Source: Akkermansiaceae bacterium (GTDB taxonomy: Bacteria; Verrucomicrobiota; Verrucomicrobiia; Verrucomicrobiales; Akkermansiaceae). From it: DNA of 56,445 nucleotides. The notes under the pieces are model-generated. The model did no database searches. It was not told the DNA's origin and saw only the letters and a program-made list of their open reading frames with translations. The DNA lies in NCBI GenBank assembly GCA_903919975.1, contig CAIXKE010000111.1:1-56445 (forward strand), in the 5' to 3' direction. Shown piece after piece: positions 17,553-27,044 of this stretch (position 1 is the stretch's first letter; each line of letters opens with the position of its first letter). A program made the translations under genes and the position numbers.

Positions 17553-20500
17553 ATGATCCAAGCTCGATTCCGGATTCCGTTCGCGGCATGTGCAGCGCTC
17601 GGCCTCACTTGCATCTCCGGCACCGCGGGGCCGCACAAAGCACAACCTCAGGACTCGAGAAAAGTAGGCCCCGCTGAAGCTCACGCGCTAACGCAAGATC
17701 CGGTTGCCGCCACCACCGCCCGCCCCCAAGCCGTGGCTCCGCCATCAACCGGTGAGAGCATCGTGTTCATCGGTAACGGCCTCGCCGAACGGGATCTTTA
17801 TTACAGCCGCTTGGAGACGGAATTTCACCTCCGCAATCCCGATAAACAACTCGTCATTCGCAACATGGGACGCCCCGGAGACACCCCGGGTTTTCGTCCC
17901 CATCCCGCCCGCAAATCTCAATGGGCCTTCCCCGGTGCGGAAAAATTCCGTCCGCAAAACGCTCCTCATTCGGGCACCGGATTCTTCGCCACCCCCGATC
18001 AATGGCTCACCCACCTGAAGGCCGATACCATCGTCGCCTTCTTCGGCTACAACGAATCCTTCGATGGCCCGCAACGCGTGGCAAACTACGAGGCGGAACT
18101 CGATGCATTCGTCGTCCACACCCTCAGCAAGGCATACAACGGCAACGCCGCCCCGCGCCTGGTGCTGGTTTCACCCATCGCTTACGAAAACCTCTCCAAA
18201 AGCCGCGATCTCCCCGATGGCACCAAGGAAAATGCCAACCTGAAACTCTACACCGCCGCCATGGAGCGCGTGGCGAAAAAACATGCGCTGACATTCGTCG
18301 ATTTCTTCACCCCGACCCAGCAGCTTTACGCCAAGGCCAAGGCGCCTTTCACCACCAGCGGTTTCATCCCTAACGAAGCGGGTTACCAACAACTCGCCGT
18401 CATCCTTGCCGATGGCGTCTATGGCAAACAATCCCGCACCTCCAACGCCGATCCCGACAAAGTCCATGCCGCAGTGGTTCAGAAAAACTGGTTCTGGCAA
18501 AACGACTACGGCATCCTCAACGGCGTCCATGCCTATGGCGGTCGATACAAACCTTTCGGCCCTGCGAACTACCCTGACGAAGTGCAAAAAACCCGTGAGA
18601 TGACAGCACTGCGCGACCAACTCATTCAGGCTGTCGCTTCAGGAAAAACCACCGCCCTCAGCGTCGATGATTCCCAAACCCATCCACTGCCACCAGTTCA
18701 GACAAATTACACGCGTAGCGTCAAAAACGGCACCCCGGATTACCTCTACGGCGAAGAAGCGGAAAAGTCTCTAACGGTTCCTGAGGGATACCAGGTGAAA
18801 CTGTTCGCCTCGGAAAAGGAATTTCCCAATCTCGCGAATCCGATGCAACTCTCCTTCGATGATCGCGGACGCCTGTGGGTCGCCACCATGCCCACCTACC
18901 CGGCTTACCGTCCCGGCGATCCGATGCCTAACGACAAGATTCTCATTTACGAGGATACCAATAGCGACGGCCGCGCCGACAAGGAAATCGTTTTCGCAGA
19001 CAAACTCCATCTGCCTATCGGTTTCGAATTTGCGCCGGAAGGGGTTTACGTCGCCCAGGAACCCAATCTCATTCTGCTGCGCGATACCGATGGCGACGAC
19101 CACGCCGATTCCCGGGAAATTGTGTTAGGTGGTTTTGACACCCATGACACCCACCACGCCATCAGCGCGTTCTGTGCCGATCCTTCCGGTGCCTTTCTCA
19201 TGGGCGAAGGCTTGTTCCTTCACTCCAACGTGGAAAGCGCCTACGGCCCCGTCCGCGCCATGAACGGCGGATTCTTCCGCTTCAATCCGCAACGCAGTCA
19301 CCTCGAGCGCACCGCTCAACTCAGTATCCCGAATCCTTGGGGCATCGCCTTCGACGATTGGGGCCAGAACTTCTTCATTCACACCTCCGGCCCAAGCATC
19401 AACTGGATGCTTCCCGCCTCGGTCAAACCTACCTACGGCAGCCAATGCCCGTCTTCCCCCGACCTGGCTCCGAAAGGCAACGCCGTGCGTCCATCCTCCG
19501 GTCTTGAGTTTGTTTCCTCCCGCCACTTCCCCGACGAAGTCCAAGGCGATATGCTGCTCTGCAACACCATCGGATTTCTCGGCATCAAACAACACGCCAT
19601 CGTCGATGACGGTACCGGTTACAAAACCACATTCCGCCAGAACCTCTTGAAATCCTCTGACGGAAATTTCCGCCCGGTCGATCTTGAGTTCGCGCCCGAT
19701 GGATCGCTCTACGTCATCGATTGGCACAATGTCCTCATCGGACACATGCAGCACAACGCGCGCGACCCGCTGCGCGATCACGTCCACGGCCGCGTTTATC
19801 GCATCACCTATCCGTCGCGCCCGCTGGTGAAACCGGCACCGGTGGAAAAGGCTCCCATCGCTAAGTTGTTAGAAAATCTCAAGCTCTCCGAATACCGCGC
19901 CCGCTACCGGACCCGCCGCGAACTCCGCTCTCACCCAGCCGCGGAAGTCATGCCCGCCCTTCAAACATGGATCAAGCAACTCGATTCCAAAGACCCGCGC
20001 AACGAACACCACTTGCTCGAAGCACTTTGGACCACCTGGGGACTCAACGAAGTCGATGAACCCTTACTCCGCCGCTTGCTCCAAGCCGAGGATTACCACG
20101 TCCGCGCCGCCGCCGTTCGGGTTCTAAGTTACAATACCCACCGCATCGCTGATCACCCGGGGCTGCTCGAAAAAGCCGCCGCCGATCCCCATGGCCGTGT
20201 GCGCCTCGAAGCCATCATCGCCGGATCGTGGTTGGATAACGCCGTTGGCAAAAAAATCGTGACCCTCGCCTCCAAGCAGCCACTTGACGTCTGGTCTCAG
20301 AATGCCGCCAAGACCGCCATGGCCCGGCTCGATGGTGTGCAGGAAGTCGTCGTGGACGAACATCCCGCTCCACCCGTGCCCGCACACCTCACGAATATCG
20401 AGAAAAAGCAATTCCTCGTCGGGCATGAAGTTTTCTTTCGCGATGCCCATTGCTCTACCTGCCATCAGCCCGATGGCAAGGGCCTCGATCCCGCTTTCCC

Positions 20501-20807
20501 GCCTCTGGCCGAAAGCGCATGGGTGAGTGGGGATCCCGAGCGTTTGATCAAACTGACTCTGCACGGCATGATGGGCCCTCTGGAGGTCAATGGCAAAAAA
20601 TACCAAGGCCTAGTTCCCATGACCCCGTTCGGCGGTATGCTCAGGGATGACGAAGTCGCCGCCGTGCTCACCTACGTGCGCAATCATTTCGGAAATAAAG
20701 CCCCCGCCATCCAGCCCGCCCAAGTCACCCAAATCCGCGAAGCCACCAAGTCGCGCCAAGGCTTCTATCAAGTCGATGACCTGCTCAAGGAACACCCGAT
20801 GAAATAG
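17553..20807 (+). CDS. Secreted SGNH-domain / PVC-type dehydrogenase / cytochrome c fusion
   Basis: This 1084-residue exported protein belongs to a class abundant in Planctomycetes and Verrucomicrobia. After a signal peptide (about 30 residues) comes an SGNH/GDSL-like module (~68-300) starting VFIGNGLAERDLY. Residues ~400-750 form a beta-propeller of the membrane-bound dehydrogenase type (YQVKLFASEKEFPNLANPMQ, then NPWGIAFDDWGQ, LEFAPDGSLYVIDWH). HEAT-like repeats follow (~780-930). A cytochrome c domain ends the protein, with heme-binding CSTCH at 967-971. It probably oxidises a sugar or alcohol in the periplasm and passes electrons through the heme; the substrate is unknown. It lies 40 bases after pfp. 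Confidence 0.88.
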   Translation: MIQARFRIPFAACAALGLTCISGTAGPHKAQPQDSRKVGPAEAHALTQDPVAATTARPQAVAPPSTGESIVFIGNGLAERDLYYSRLETEFHLRNPDKQLVIRNMGRPGDTPGFRPHPARKSQWAFPGAEKFRPQNAPHSGTGFFATPDQWLTHLKADTIVAFFGYNESFDGPQRVANYEAELDAFVVHTLSKAYNGNAAPRLVLVSPIAYENLSKSRDLPDGTKENANLKLYTAAMERVAKKHALTFVDFFTPTQQLYAKAKAPFTTSGFIPNEAGYQQLAVILADGVYGKQSRTSNADPDKVHAAVVQKNWFWQNDYGILNGVHAYGGRYKPFGPANYPDEVQKTREMTALRDQLIQAVASGKTTALSVDDSQTHPLPPVQTNYTRSVKNGTPDYLYGEEAEKSLTVPEGYQVKLFASEKEFPNLANPMQLSFDDRGRLWVATMPTYPAYRPGDPMPNDKILIYEDTNSDGRADKEIVFADKLHLPIGFEFAPEGVYVAQEPNLILLRDTDGDDHADSREIVLGGFDTHDTHHAISAFCADPSGAFLMGEGLFLHSNVESAYGPVRAMNGGFFRFNPQRSHLERTAQLSIPNPWGIAFDDWGQNFFIHTSGPSINWMLPASVKPTYGSQCPSSPDLAPKGNAVRPSSGLEFVSSRHFPDEVQGDMLLCNTIGFLGIKQHAIVDDGTGYKTTFRQNLLKSSDGNFRPVDLEFAPDGSLYVIDWHNVLIGHMQHNARDPLRDHVHGRVYRITYPSRPLVKPAPVEKAPIAKLLENLKLSEYRARYRTRRELRSHPAAEVMPALQTWIKQLDSKDPRNEHHLLEALWTTWGLNEVDEPLLRRLLQAEDYHVRAAAVRVLSYNTHRIADHPGLLEKAAADPHGRVRLEAIIAGSWLDNAVGKKIVTLASKQPLDVWSQNAAKTAMARLDGVQEVVVDEHPAPPVPAHLTNIEKKQFLVGHEVFFRDAHCSTCHQPDGKGLDPAFPPLAESAWVSGDPERLIKLTLHGMMGPLEVNGKKYQGLVPMTPFGGMLRDDEVAAVLTYVRNHFGNKAPAIQPAQVTQIREATKSRQGFYQVDDLLKEHPMK

Positions 20808-20820
20808 GCTTGGCCAGTGT

Positions 20821-20844
20821 GGCGCTGGCGTCTCGCCAGCCGCC
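20821..20844 (+). terminator. GC-rich hairpin after the dehydrogenase gene
   Basis: GCTGGCG (20824-20830) pairs with CGCCAGC (20834-20840) across a TCT loop. The stem extends by GGC/GCC with one bulged C. It lies 14 bases after the stop. The 3' side is CATTCTT rather than a U tract, so it may be a REP-like palindrome acting as an mRNA 3' end. Confidence 0.5.
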
Positions 20845-20941
20845 ATTCTTCATGATGGCTCGTGGATTTCCTTTGCGTTTAAAAATCGTCTTTCGGTTCC
20901 GCCTTGCTTCAGCGCGCATCATGGGGTTTCTTCCCGCCCGC

Positions 20942-22082
20942 ATGTCCTCACTTCCCACCGCTGACCTCCTGGCGCTCGATACGGACGGCCTTAAAAGCCG
21001 CCTTTCGAAACTCAGGAGGTATCTTTGACGTCCCCACCCTCGAAAACGAAATCAATACACTCGAGGAAGCCATGGGCGCTCCCGAGTTTTGGACCGACTC
21101 CGATAAAGCGAAGTCCATTTCCTCCAAGGCCGCCGGCCTGAAAAAAAAGCTCGAAGCCTTCCTGAAACTCGAAGGCCGCGCAGCGGACATCGAAGAAGGC
21201 GTCTCGCTCGCCAAAGAATTCGACGATGCGGACCTCGCCCGCGAGGCGATCACCAACGCGAAGACTCTGGAAAACGATATCCGCTCCTACGAGTTGCTGA
21301 CCTTATTGGATAAACCGAGCGATATTTCCCCGTGTTTCCTTGTCATCTCCGCCGGCGCGGGTGGCACCGAAGCGTGCGATTGGGCGCAAATGCTTCACCG
21401 CATGTACACCCGCTGGGCGGAACGCAAAGGCTACACCGTGGAAACCCTCGACTGGCAAGACGGCGATGAAGCCGGCCTGCGCACCGCCACTCTCAAAATC
21501 ACCGGCGATTACGCTTACGGATTTCTCAAAAACGAACGCGGCGTCCATCGGCTCGTCCGGATTTCCCCGTTCGATTCCAATGCGAAGCGCCACACGTCCT
21601 TCGCCTCCATCGACGCCACTCCGGAAGTTTCTAACGAGATCAACATCGAGATCAACGAGAAGGATATCGAAATCACCACCACCCGCTCCGGCGGCAAAGG
21701 CGGACAGAACGTCAACAAGGTGGAAACCGCCGTCATCTTGCGCCACCTTCCCTCCGGCATCCTCATCCGCTCCACCGCCGCCCGGACCCAAGGCCAAAAC
21801 CGCACCCTCGCCTTTGAGATCCTCAAAGCCAAACTCTACACCATCGAGGAGGACAAACAAAAAGCCGAGGCCGATCGCGCCTACGGCGAAAAGGGCGATG
21901 TCTCATGGGGCAACCAAATCCGTTCCTACGTTTTCCAACCTTACCAAAAGGTGCTCGACCTCCGCACCGGCGAGGAATCCGGCAGCATCCAAGACGTCAT
22001 GGACGGCGATATCGACGCCTTCATCGAAGCCAAACTCCGCGGCAAAGTCCGCGTAAAAGGCGCCAAGGACGACGAAGAATGA
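20942..22082 (+). CDS. prfB: Peptide chain release factor 2, programmed +1 frameshift
   Basis: RF2 ends translation at UGA and UAA. The gene is in two frames: frame 1 encodes 28 residues (from [13 protein letters not shown] to RRYL) and ends at an in-frame TGA (21026-21028). Reading resumes one base later with [17 protein letters not shown]. The main part holds the stop-recognition tripeptide SPF ([12 protein letters not shown]) and the catalytic GGQ ([11 protein letters not shown]), then the usual C-terminal domain. The shift site is described separately. It is not a pseudogene: the layout matches autoregulated prfB of most bacteria, where low RF2 promotes the shift. ATG 20942 is used; another in-frame ATG lies at 20921. 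Confidence 0.96.
21014..21029 (+). promoter_or_regulatory. prfB +1 recoding site
   Basis: An internal Shine-Dalgarno-like AGGAGG (21014-21019) lies three bases before the slippery codon CTT (21023-21025), followed by TGA and C. AGGAGG-TAT-CTT-TGA-C is nearly the E. coli prfB signal. Ribosomes pausing at TGA when RF2 is scarce slip forward one base. Confidence 0.95.
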
Positions 22083-22092
22083 AAATAAGGAG

Positions 22093-22112
22093 TGGCGACA
22101 CTCCTGTCGCCA
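22093..22112 (+). terminator. 8-bp palindrome after prfB
   Basis: TGGCGACA and TGTCGCCA form a perfect 8-bp stem with a CTCC loop, 10 bases after the prfB stop. Part of it (CCTGTCGCCATGCC) recurs near 22180, and CATGCCCATGAA (22111-22122) has an inverted copy about 40 bases on, so this is a small cluster of REP-like palindromes. It may also act as terminator. Confidence 0.55.
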
Positions 22113-22363
22113 TGCCCATGAAGTGCCCGTGGCAAGCCCTTAGCCTGCATTCACGGTTTTTCATGGGCATGAGTCCTTCACCTGTCGCCATGCCACCAAG
22201 AACGCTTGCCATCCAGAGTGATCCGTGCGTAAAAACCGCCCGCGACTCACCGTTCGGGTGCTTTCTGATTGGGTCCTGCTCCATGGTTTCACAACCGATA
22301 GCAGCTCATTTCAGGGGAAATCCGACGGCAACCCGAAAGCCTTAAGTGGCTTAAAATGAATAT

Positions 22364-22451
22364 GGAGGGGTGGTAGAGTGGTCGATTGCGCCAGTCTTGA
22401 AAACTGGAGAGCCGAAAGGTTCCGTGGGTTCGAATCCCACCCCCTCCGCCA
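22364..22451 (+). tRNA. tRNA-Ser (anticodon UGA)
   Basis: The acceptor stem GGAGGGG (22364-22370) pairs with CCCCTCC (22441-22447), followed by discriminator G and an encoded CCA (22449-22451). The anticodon stem CCAGT/ACTGG encloses CTTGAAA, giving anticodon TGA at 22398-22400. A long variable arm (GAGAGCCGAAAGGTTCC) marks a class II tRNA. The T arm has TTCGAAT. It stands at the border between core genes and the accessory region. Confidence 0.97.
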
Positions 22452-22828
22452 TCTGGTCTGTCGCGACCGATTGTGCGCCTTTGTGCGTATTCATGGGGTA
22501 TTCTGGGTTAGTGGTTTTTCTCGATGTTGCATGGTTGACCATCCTATACGGTTAAAAAGTTGGAAATCCGTTGGAAATCGGAGTATTTTCTGTCGCTGAT
22601 TTGGCCGAGTTTGAACCCTGTGATGCGGTGTTCAAATCGCCGGTGTCCATTTCCGATATTTGTTTGGTATTCGATGGTTTACGGTCAGCAAATAACCGTA
22701 TTTCCCCGCAATTTTCAATGTCGTTTCCACTGATCTGGCATTGGCCTTGCCCAAGCCCACATCTGGTTTCTATCCATTGGTAGGAGAATCAGATCGAATG
22801 GATCCACCATTGGCCGCCACGGGCTTGT
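22452..22828. other. Unassigned stretch after tRNA-Ser
   Basis: I see no convincing gene. Reading frames are short, and AT content is higher than in the core genes before it. It probably holds decayed integrated DNA. No second copy of the tRNA 3' end was found in the window. Confidence 0.5.
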
Positions 22829-23043
22829 CACGAGACGGAAATCCGGGTGGCCGCGCGCCTCAAGAGTCTAACGGATTCCCCTCATCTGTGGATTATGGTC
22901 TGGGGCTACTACACTACACAGATTCACGCGGCACCCGACGAGGGGAAGATTTTCTGATTCTTGGGCCCACCGGCGGGCTGTTGGTTCTGGAGGTCAAATC
23001 CAGGCTACTGATCCTGGCACATCAGTTTCCCAAGTGGCGGTGA
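22829..23043 (+). pseudogene. Frameshifted NERD-like nuclease-related fragment
   Basis: One frame gives HETEIRVAARLKSLTDSPH followed by LWIMVWGYY before a stop. A second frame continues GEDFLILGPTGGLLVLEVKS. Together they resemble the start of a NERD (nuclease-related) domain: an N-terminal helix with E..V...LK.L, then a strand pair ending in the acidic/lysine E-V-K motif. The break near 22,950 and the missing C-terminus make it a remnant. NERD proteins are common cargo of mobile islands. The assignment is by eye only. Confidence 0.5.
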
Positions 23044-23096
23044 CTTCGGTTCGCCAATCGCGACCTCAGTCAGGTGCCTCCATTTGCCGAAATGGC

Positions 23097-24890
23097 TCAA
23101 CGAATGAGCTTCATTCCGATGCTTTCGAGACTGGATGCATCGGGATCGCCATCCACCAGTGAGACCTCGATCACGCGTTGGCCTGGGCTTTTGATTTCGA
23201 TGGCGCCTATTGGCATGAATTGGTATTGGCTGGTGACGGGCTGTTGGTTCTGGATCGCTTGCCCTTCATCGGTGGCGATGCGCAGGGTCACCCGCGCTTT
23301 GGGGTCCGCCACTCCGCGGTATTTCGCGGTGACCTGATAGAACCCCGGTTCGAGGATGTTGACGGTCCAGCGGGCCACGCCCTGGGGCTTCCACTTGGAA
23401 ATCTGGGTGGCATGTTTCCACTCGCCGAATTTCTCCATCCAACTCACCTTCTTCTTTTCGGCACCCACGGCTTCCGCGAAGTGGACGAGCAATTCGTTCT
23501 GCGTGTTCGGGTGGACGGCCACCATGGAAGTGACCTCGGGCTTGCCTGCGAGTTCGAGCACGATGAGCGAGGCGATGCCGGTGCGGCAGCTTTCAGGCAG
23601 CCGGATCCGGAGGGATTCGCCGATGGCTTCAGATTCGACTGCGCTCTTGCCGCCATCACTTATCAGGAATGCGGACTTGGCGGGAGTCGCCAGTCCCGGG
23701 AGATAGATGAATCCATCCTGCGGCAGTTCAAACACCACTAGGTTGAGCTTGCCGTCCTTGCGGACGGTGACATCCCCCCACGGCATGGCATATCTCCATG
23801 GCGAAGGGCCGGACTCGTAGATCACCTCGGGATGCGCCTTGAGCCATGTTCCCGCCTGTTTGAGAAACTCCTGACATTCCGCGGGCACGGCACCCTTGCC
23901 ATCCGGGCCGATGTTGAGGAGGTAATTTCCACCGCGCGCGGCGGTGGATACCAGGCGGTGCAGGATTACCTTGGGTGATTTCCAGTTGATATCGTACCAC
24001 GCATAAGACCAGGAATCGTTGGTCGTATCGCAGCTCTCCCAGAATCCATCCACCCTCTCGGGAGGGACTTCCATGTCGCCGAGGGATTCATAGTCGCCCA
24101 TGCCGTGACCAATCCGACTCCCGAGCAAAGCCTTTGGCTGGGTGGACCGGACTAGGTCATGCAACTCGACGACAAGCTCCTTCGGCATGCTGCCGGGGGT
24201 GTCGAACCAAATCACATCCAGCGGGCCGTATTGGGTGCAGATCTCCTTGACCTGGGGATAGCATTTTTCCCGGAAATATTTTTCAAAAGTGGCGGCGGAG
24301 CCATCGGCGTTTTTCGAGGGTCCGCCATGACCACCCGGCGAGGTCCAGTCTTGATAATGCGAGTAGTAAAACCCGAAGCCAAGGCCGGCTGCGCGGCAGG
24401 CATCGGACAGCTCCTTCATCGGGTCGCGCCGGGAGGACGAGGCGTCTACGATGTTGAATGGGTGCTTTGACTTGAACATCGCGAAGCCCTCATGGTGCTT
24501 GCTGGTGATGATTATGTACTTCATTCCCGCGTCCTTGGCCATTTGGACGATGGCCTTGGCGTCGAACTGCTCGGAATCGAAGGACTTGCCCGCTTCCATG
24601 TATTCATCGACGGGGATTCCGGCCATGGACGGGTGCATGATCCACTCGCCGATGCCATAGTAGGTTTTATCCTTCCACTGCCCGCCAAGCGAGGAATAGA
24701 GTCCCCAATGGATAAACATCCCGTAGCGTCCCTCGCGCAGGCTCGGTCCGCGGGTGAGATCGCCTTGCCCCGCCGTGGATTTCACATCTCCCCAGAGCTT
24801 GTCCATCGACTCTTCAGCGGAGAGGGTGGGAGGCGACAAAAGCTGGAGGCAGACGGCGCAAAGTGTGATGGCGAGTAATTTTTGTTTCAT
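23097..24890 (-). CDS. Alpha-L-fucosidase, GH29, secreted
   Basis: This exo-glycosidase releases L-fucose by a retaining mechanism. It is a 597-residue preprotein with a signal peptide (MKQKLLAITLCAVCLQLL...LSAEE). The catalytic (beta/alpha)8 domain shows RYGMFIHWGLYS, IITSKHHEGFAMF, GFYYSHYQDW and LDVIWFD, whose Asp230 is the expected nucleophile. The C-terminal ~170 residues form beta-sandwich modules ending in a carbohydrate-binding-like domain. ATG 24890 is chosen because it starts the signal peptide; an in-frame start at 25181 would cross the divergent kinase gene. Operator-like site A lies 57 bases upstream on the same strand. It pairs with a second GH29 at 28,125 that is clearly different in sequence, so they are not a recent duplication. 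Confidence 0.93.
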   Translation of the reverse strand: MKQKLLAITLCAVCLQLLSPPTLSAEESMDKLWGDVKSTAGQGDLTRGPSLREGRYGMFIHWGLYSSLGGQWKDKTYYGIGEWIMHPSMAGIPVDEYMEAGKSFDSEQFDAKAIVQMAKDAGMKYIIITSKHHEGFAMFKSKHPFNIVDASSSRRDPMKELSDACRAAGLGFGFYYSHYQDWTSPGGHGGPSKNADGSAATFEKYFREKCYPQVKEICTQYGPLDVIWFDTPGSMPKELVVELHDLVRSTQPKALLGSRIGHGMGDYESLGDMEVPPERVDGFWESCDTTNDSWSYAWYDINWKSPKVILHRLVSTAARGGNYLLNIGPDGKGAVPAECQEFLKQAGTWLKAHPEVIYESGPSPWRYAMPWGDVTVRKDGKLNLVVFELPQDGFIYLPGLATPAKSAFLISDGGKSAVESEAIGESLRIRLPESCRTGIASLIVLELAGKPEVTSMVAVHPNTQNELLVHFAEAVGAEKKKVSWMEKFGEWKHATQISKWKPQGVARWTVNILEPGFYQVTAKYRGVADPKARVTLRIATDEGQAIQNQQPVTSQYQFMPIGAIEIKSPGQRVIEVSLVDGDPDASSLESIGMKLIR

Positions 24891-24947
24891 CAAAGAAAAA
24901 GTGGTCCGATATGCCTGGAAGTTTGGGCAAGTTAATCGGCACTGGCC

Positions 24948-24965
24948 ATCCGTCGTTTGGTGGAT
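24948..24965 (-). promoter_or_regulatory. Candidate operator, site A
   Basis: On the minus strand it reads ATCCACCAAACGACGGAT, identical to site B at 28,036. It lies 57 bases before the GH29 start (24890) and 84 bases before the divergent sensor kinase start, so it could control both. It belongs to a family of eight sites described in the findings. Confidence 0.65.
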
Positions 24966-25049
24966 AGACTGCAACAGGTTCCTGATCCAGAGTTTCGCGG
25001 CAAACCGGAACCTTGAATGGTAAGGGATCAATCGCGATAAAAATTGGAG

Positions 25050-27035
25050 ATGGGAGAACGACCACGACACCACCGAATCCCGGCCCTTGTGCTCCTGCTG
25101 GGCGGGATACTCTCCGCCGTGGTTGCGGCCACGACGGAACGTGCGGCGCTGGATGCTTTGTCCCAAGGCCAGCTTGAGCAACGACTGAAGGTGATCGACT
25201 CGAAACTGGACAACCTTGCAAGCTTCAGCCTGCGAGGCGGAGTCGGTAGCATCGGCTTCCGATCAATCACCTATCCCACCCCCGCTCAGGCGCAGTGGGT
25301 TCAGATCAATCTGAGCCGGCCATGTGAAATCGACCAGATCGTCCTGGTGCCCACCATCTGGCGGGACACGAAAACGGGCTTCCGGCAGGATGGTTTCCCC
25401 GAGGCATTCCGCATCATGGTAGGAACGCATGAAGGACCAGGCACGGAGATCGCCTCATTCACGGCGAAGGATCGGCTCCTGCCGCGGATCGCACCGGTCG
25501 TCATCCCCTGCCACGGCGTCAAAGCCGCATGGGTGCGGGTGGAAGTCACCCTTCTATCGCCACGAGCTTGGGACCAACTCTACGATTTTGAACTGGCGGA
25601 GATTCTCGTTTTCAGCGGGCAGGAAAACGTCGCTTTGCGCCAACCCACCCAAGCGTCATCCGATTTTGAGGAAGAAGGGAGCAATCGATCAAAAGATCGA
25701 CTGGTGGATGGTTTCATGCCTTACCTGATGGATGCGGCTAACGGGAACAAGAGCATTGCATTTCTTGTGGCGCTGAATCCCGCTGACCGGCCATCGCTGA
25801 CCTTTGATTTGGGCAGCGTCCGATCCATCAACCGAATCCACCTCCACGCCACGGACACCAGCGACAACGTCCCCCAATCCACGCCATCCGACTACGGCAT
25901 TCCGCGGAAGCTCATGATCGAAGGCTCGAACCGCGAGGATTTTTCCGATGCCGTCCCACTGCTTGATTTTGATGCGACCTCCCTCCTCGAAACCGGGCCG
26001 ATCATCATGCTCAACTTTCCTGATACTCCCTGCCGCTATGTTCGCCTCGTCACGGTCGATCCTTATCTTTCCGATGATCGACAATATTTCGCGTTCGCGG
26101 AAATCGAGATCTTCTCGGGTGGGCAAAATGTGCTGATCAGCGCATCGCCCGTCACCAACTTTGTTCATATCGAGCCAGATCGTCACCTTCGCTCCCTGAC
26201 GGATAGCGCCAATCTTTATGGAACCATCCTTCCGATCCGCAGCTGGCTTGAGGAACTTGCGTTGCGGCACGACCTCGAGACCGAGCGCCCTCTCGTATTA
26301 GGAGAGTTGAATCAACGTTATGCCCGGCAGAAAATCCGCCTCGTCTGGATGGGCTGGCTGGCTACGATCCTTGCCGCCGGCATTGTTGTCGTGATTCTGA
26401 TCGAACGAATCCGCCGGTTGCGGCAGGCAGCCAGAATCCGCGAACGCTTTGCCGCCGACCTGCATGACGAACTGGGGGCGGACATTCATTCCATCCGACT
26501 TTTATGTGAACTGGCCCTCTCAGCAAAAGGGATCCCGGAACGTTTGGAAAAATTACTCCAAAGCAGTCACGAAATCTCACAAAGAGCCAGTCTTTCGGTG
26601 CGCCACTGCATGAACATGCAGGACGACTCAGGACTCTATAGCAGCCTTAAGGAAGACATGCACCGGGCAGCTGACCGCATCATGGCCCAACTCGAATATG
26701 ATATCTCAGTCGAAGGTGAGGAGTTCCTGCATCAGCTCAAGACGCGTACCAAAACCGACCTATTCCTGTTCTTTAAGGAATGCCTGATCAATATCAGCCG
26801 CCATGCGGACGCAACCCGGTTCAATACCCGACTGACAGCCACCCGCAACGAAATCCACATGGCCATCAGTGATAACGGGCGCGGTTTGTCCAACGCCTCC
26901 GGCAAGAAAACTCCTCCCTCGCTCCAGCGTCGTGCTCGTTTGTTAGGCGCTCGCGTTGTGACGGGAACCTCTGAAAGCGGTGGAACCCTCGTCACCTTGA
27001 ATCTTTCCACCCGAAGGCTTGGAATCAGGAAATAA
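25050..27035 (+). CDS. Sensor histidine kinase with two discoidin-like extracytoplasmic domains
   Basis: This is a 661-residue HisKA_3-type kinase. An N-terminal membrane segment or signal (PALVLLLGGILSAVVAA) is followed by two F5/8 type C-like beta-sandwich modules (~55-190 and ~195-355), each with features such as WVQINLSRPCEIDQIVLVP and LTFDLGSVRSINRIHLHAT. A membrane helix near 434-455 leads to the H-box FAADLHDELGADIHS (His472), then the N-box ECLINISRHADA and the G-box ISDNGRGL. Such discoidin modules bind sugars in other proteins, so it probably senses a carbohydrate in the periplasm. ATG 25050 is used; a TTG lies six bases earlier. It is nine bases before its response regulator and faces a fucosidase. 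Confidence 0.9.
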   Translation: MGERPRHHRIPALVLLLGGILSAVVAATTERAALDALSQGQLEQRLKVIDSKLDNLASFSLRGGVGSIGFRSITYPTPAQAQWVQINLSRPCEIDQIVLVPTIWRDTKTGFRQDGFPEAFRIMVGTHEGPGTEIASFTAKDRLLPRIAPVVIPCHGVKAAWVRVEVTLLSPRAWDQLYDFELAEILVFSGQENVALRQPTQASSDFEEEGSNRSKDRLVDGFMPYLMDAANGNKSIAFLVALNPADRPSLTFDLGSVRSINRIHLHATDTSDNVPQSTPSDYGIPRKLMIEGSNREDFSDAVPLLDFDATSLLETGPIIMLNFPDTPCRYVRLVTVDPYLSDDRQYFAFAEIEIFSGGQNVLISASPVTNFVHIEPDRHLRSLTDSANLYGTILPIRSWLEELALRHDLETERPLVLGELNQRYARQKIRLVWMGWLATILAAGIVVVILIERIRRLRQAARIRERFAADLHDELGADIHSIRLLCELALSAKGIPERLEKLLQSSHEISQRASLSVRHCMNMQDDSGLYSSLKEDMHRAADRIMAQLEYDISVEGEEFLHQLKTRTKTDLFLFFKECLINISRHADATRFNTRLTATRNEIHMAISDNGRGLSNASGKKTPPSLQRRARLLGARVVTGTSESGGTLVTLNLSTRRLGIRK

Positions 27036-27044
27036 CAAAGTATC

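Noticed and set aside
20904..22082. prfB read as a pseudogene with a frameshift
   Set aside because: The AGGAGG...CTT TGA C arrangement is the known programmed shift, and the rest of RF2 is complete.
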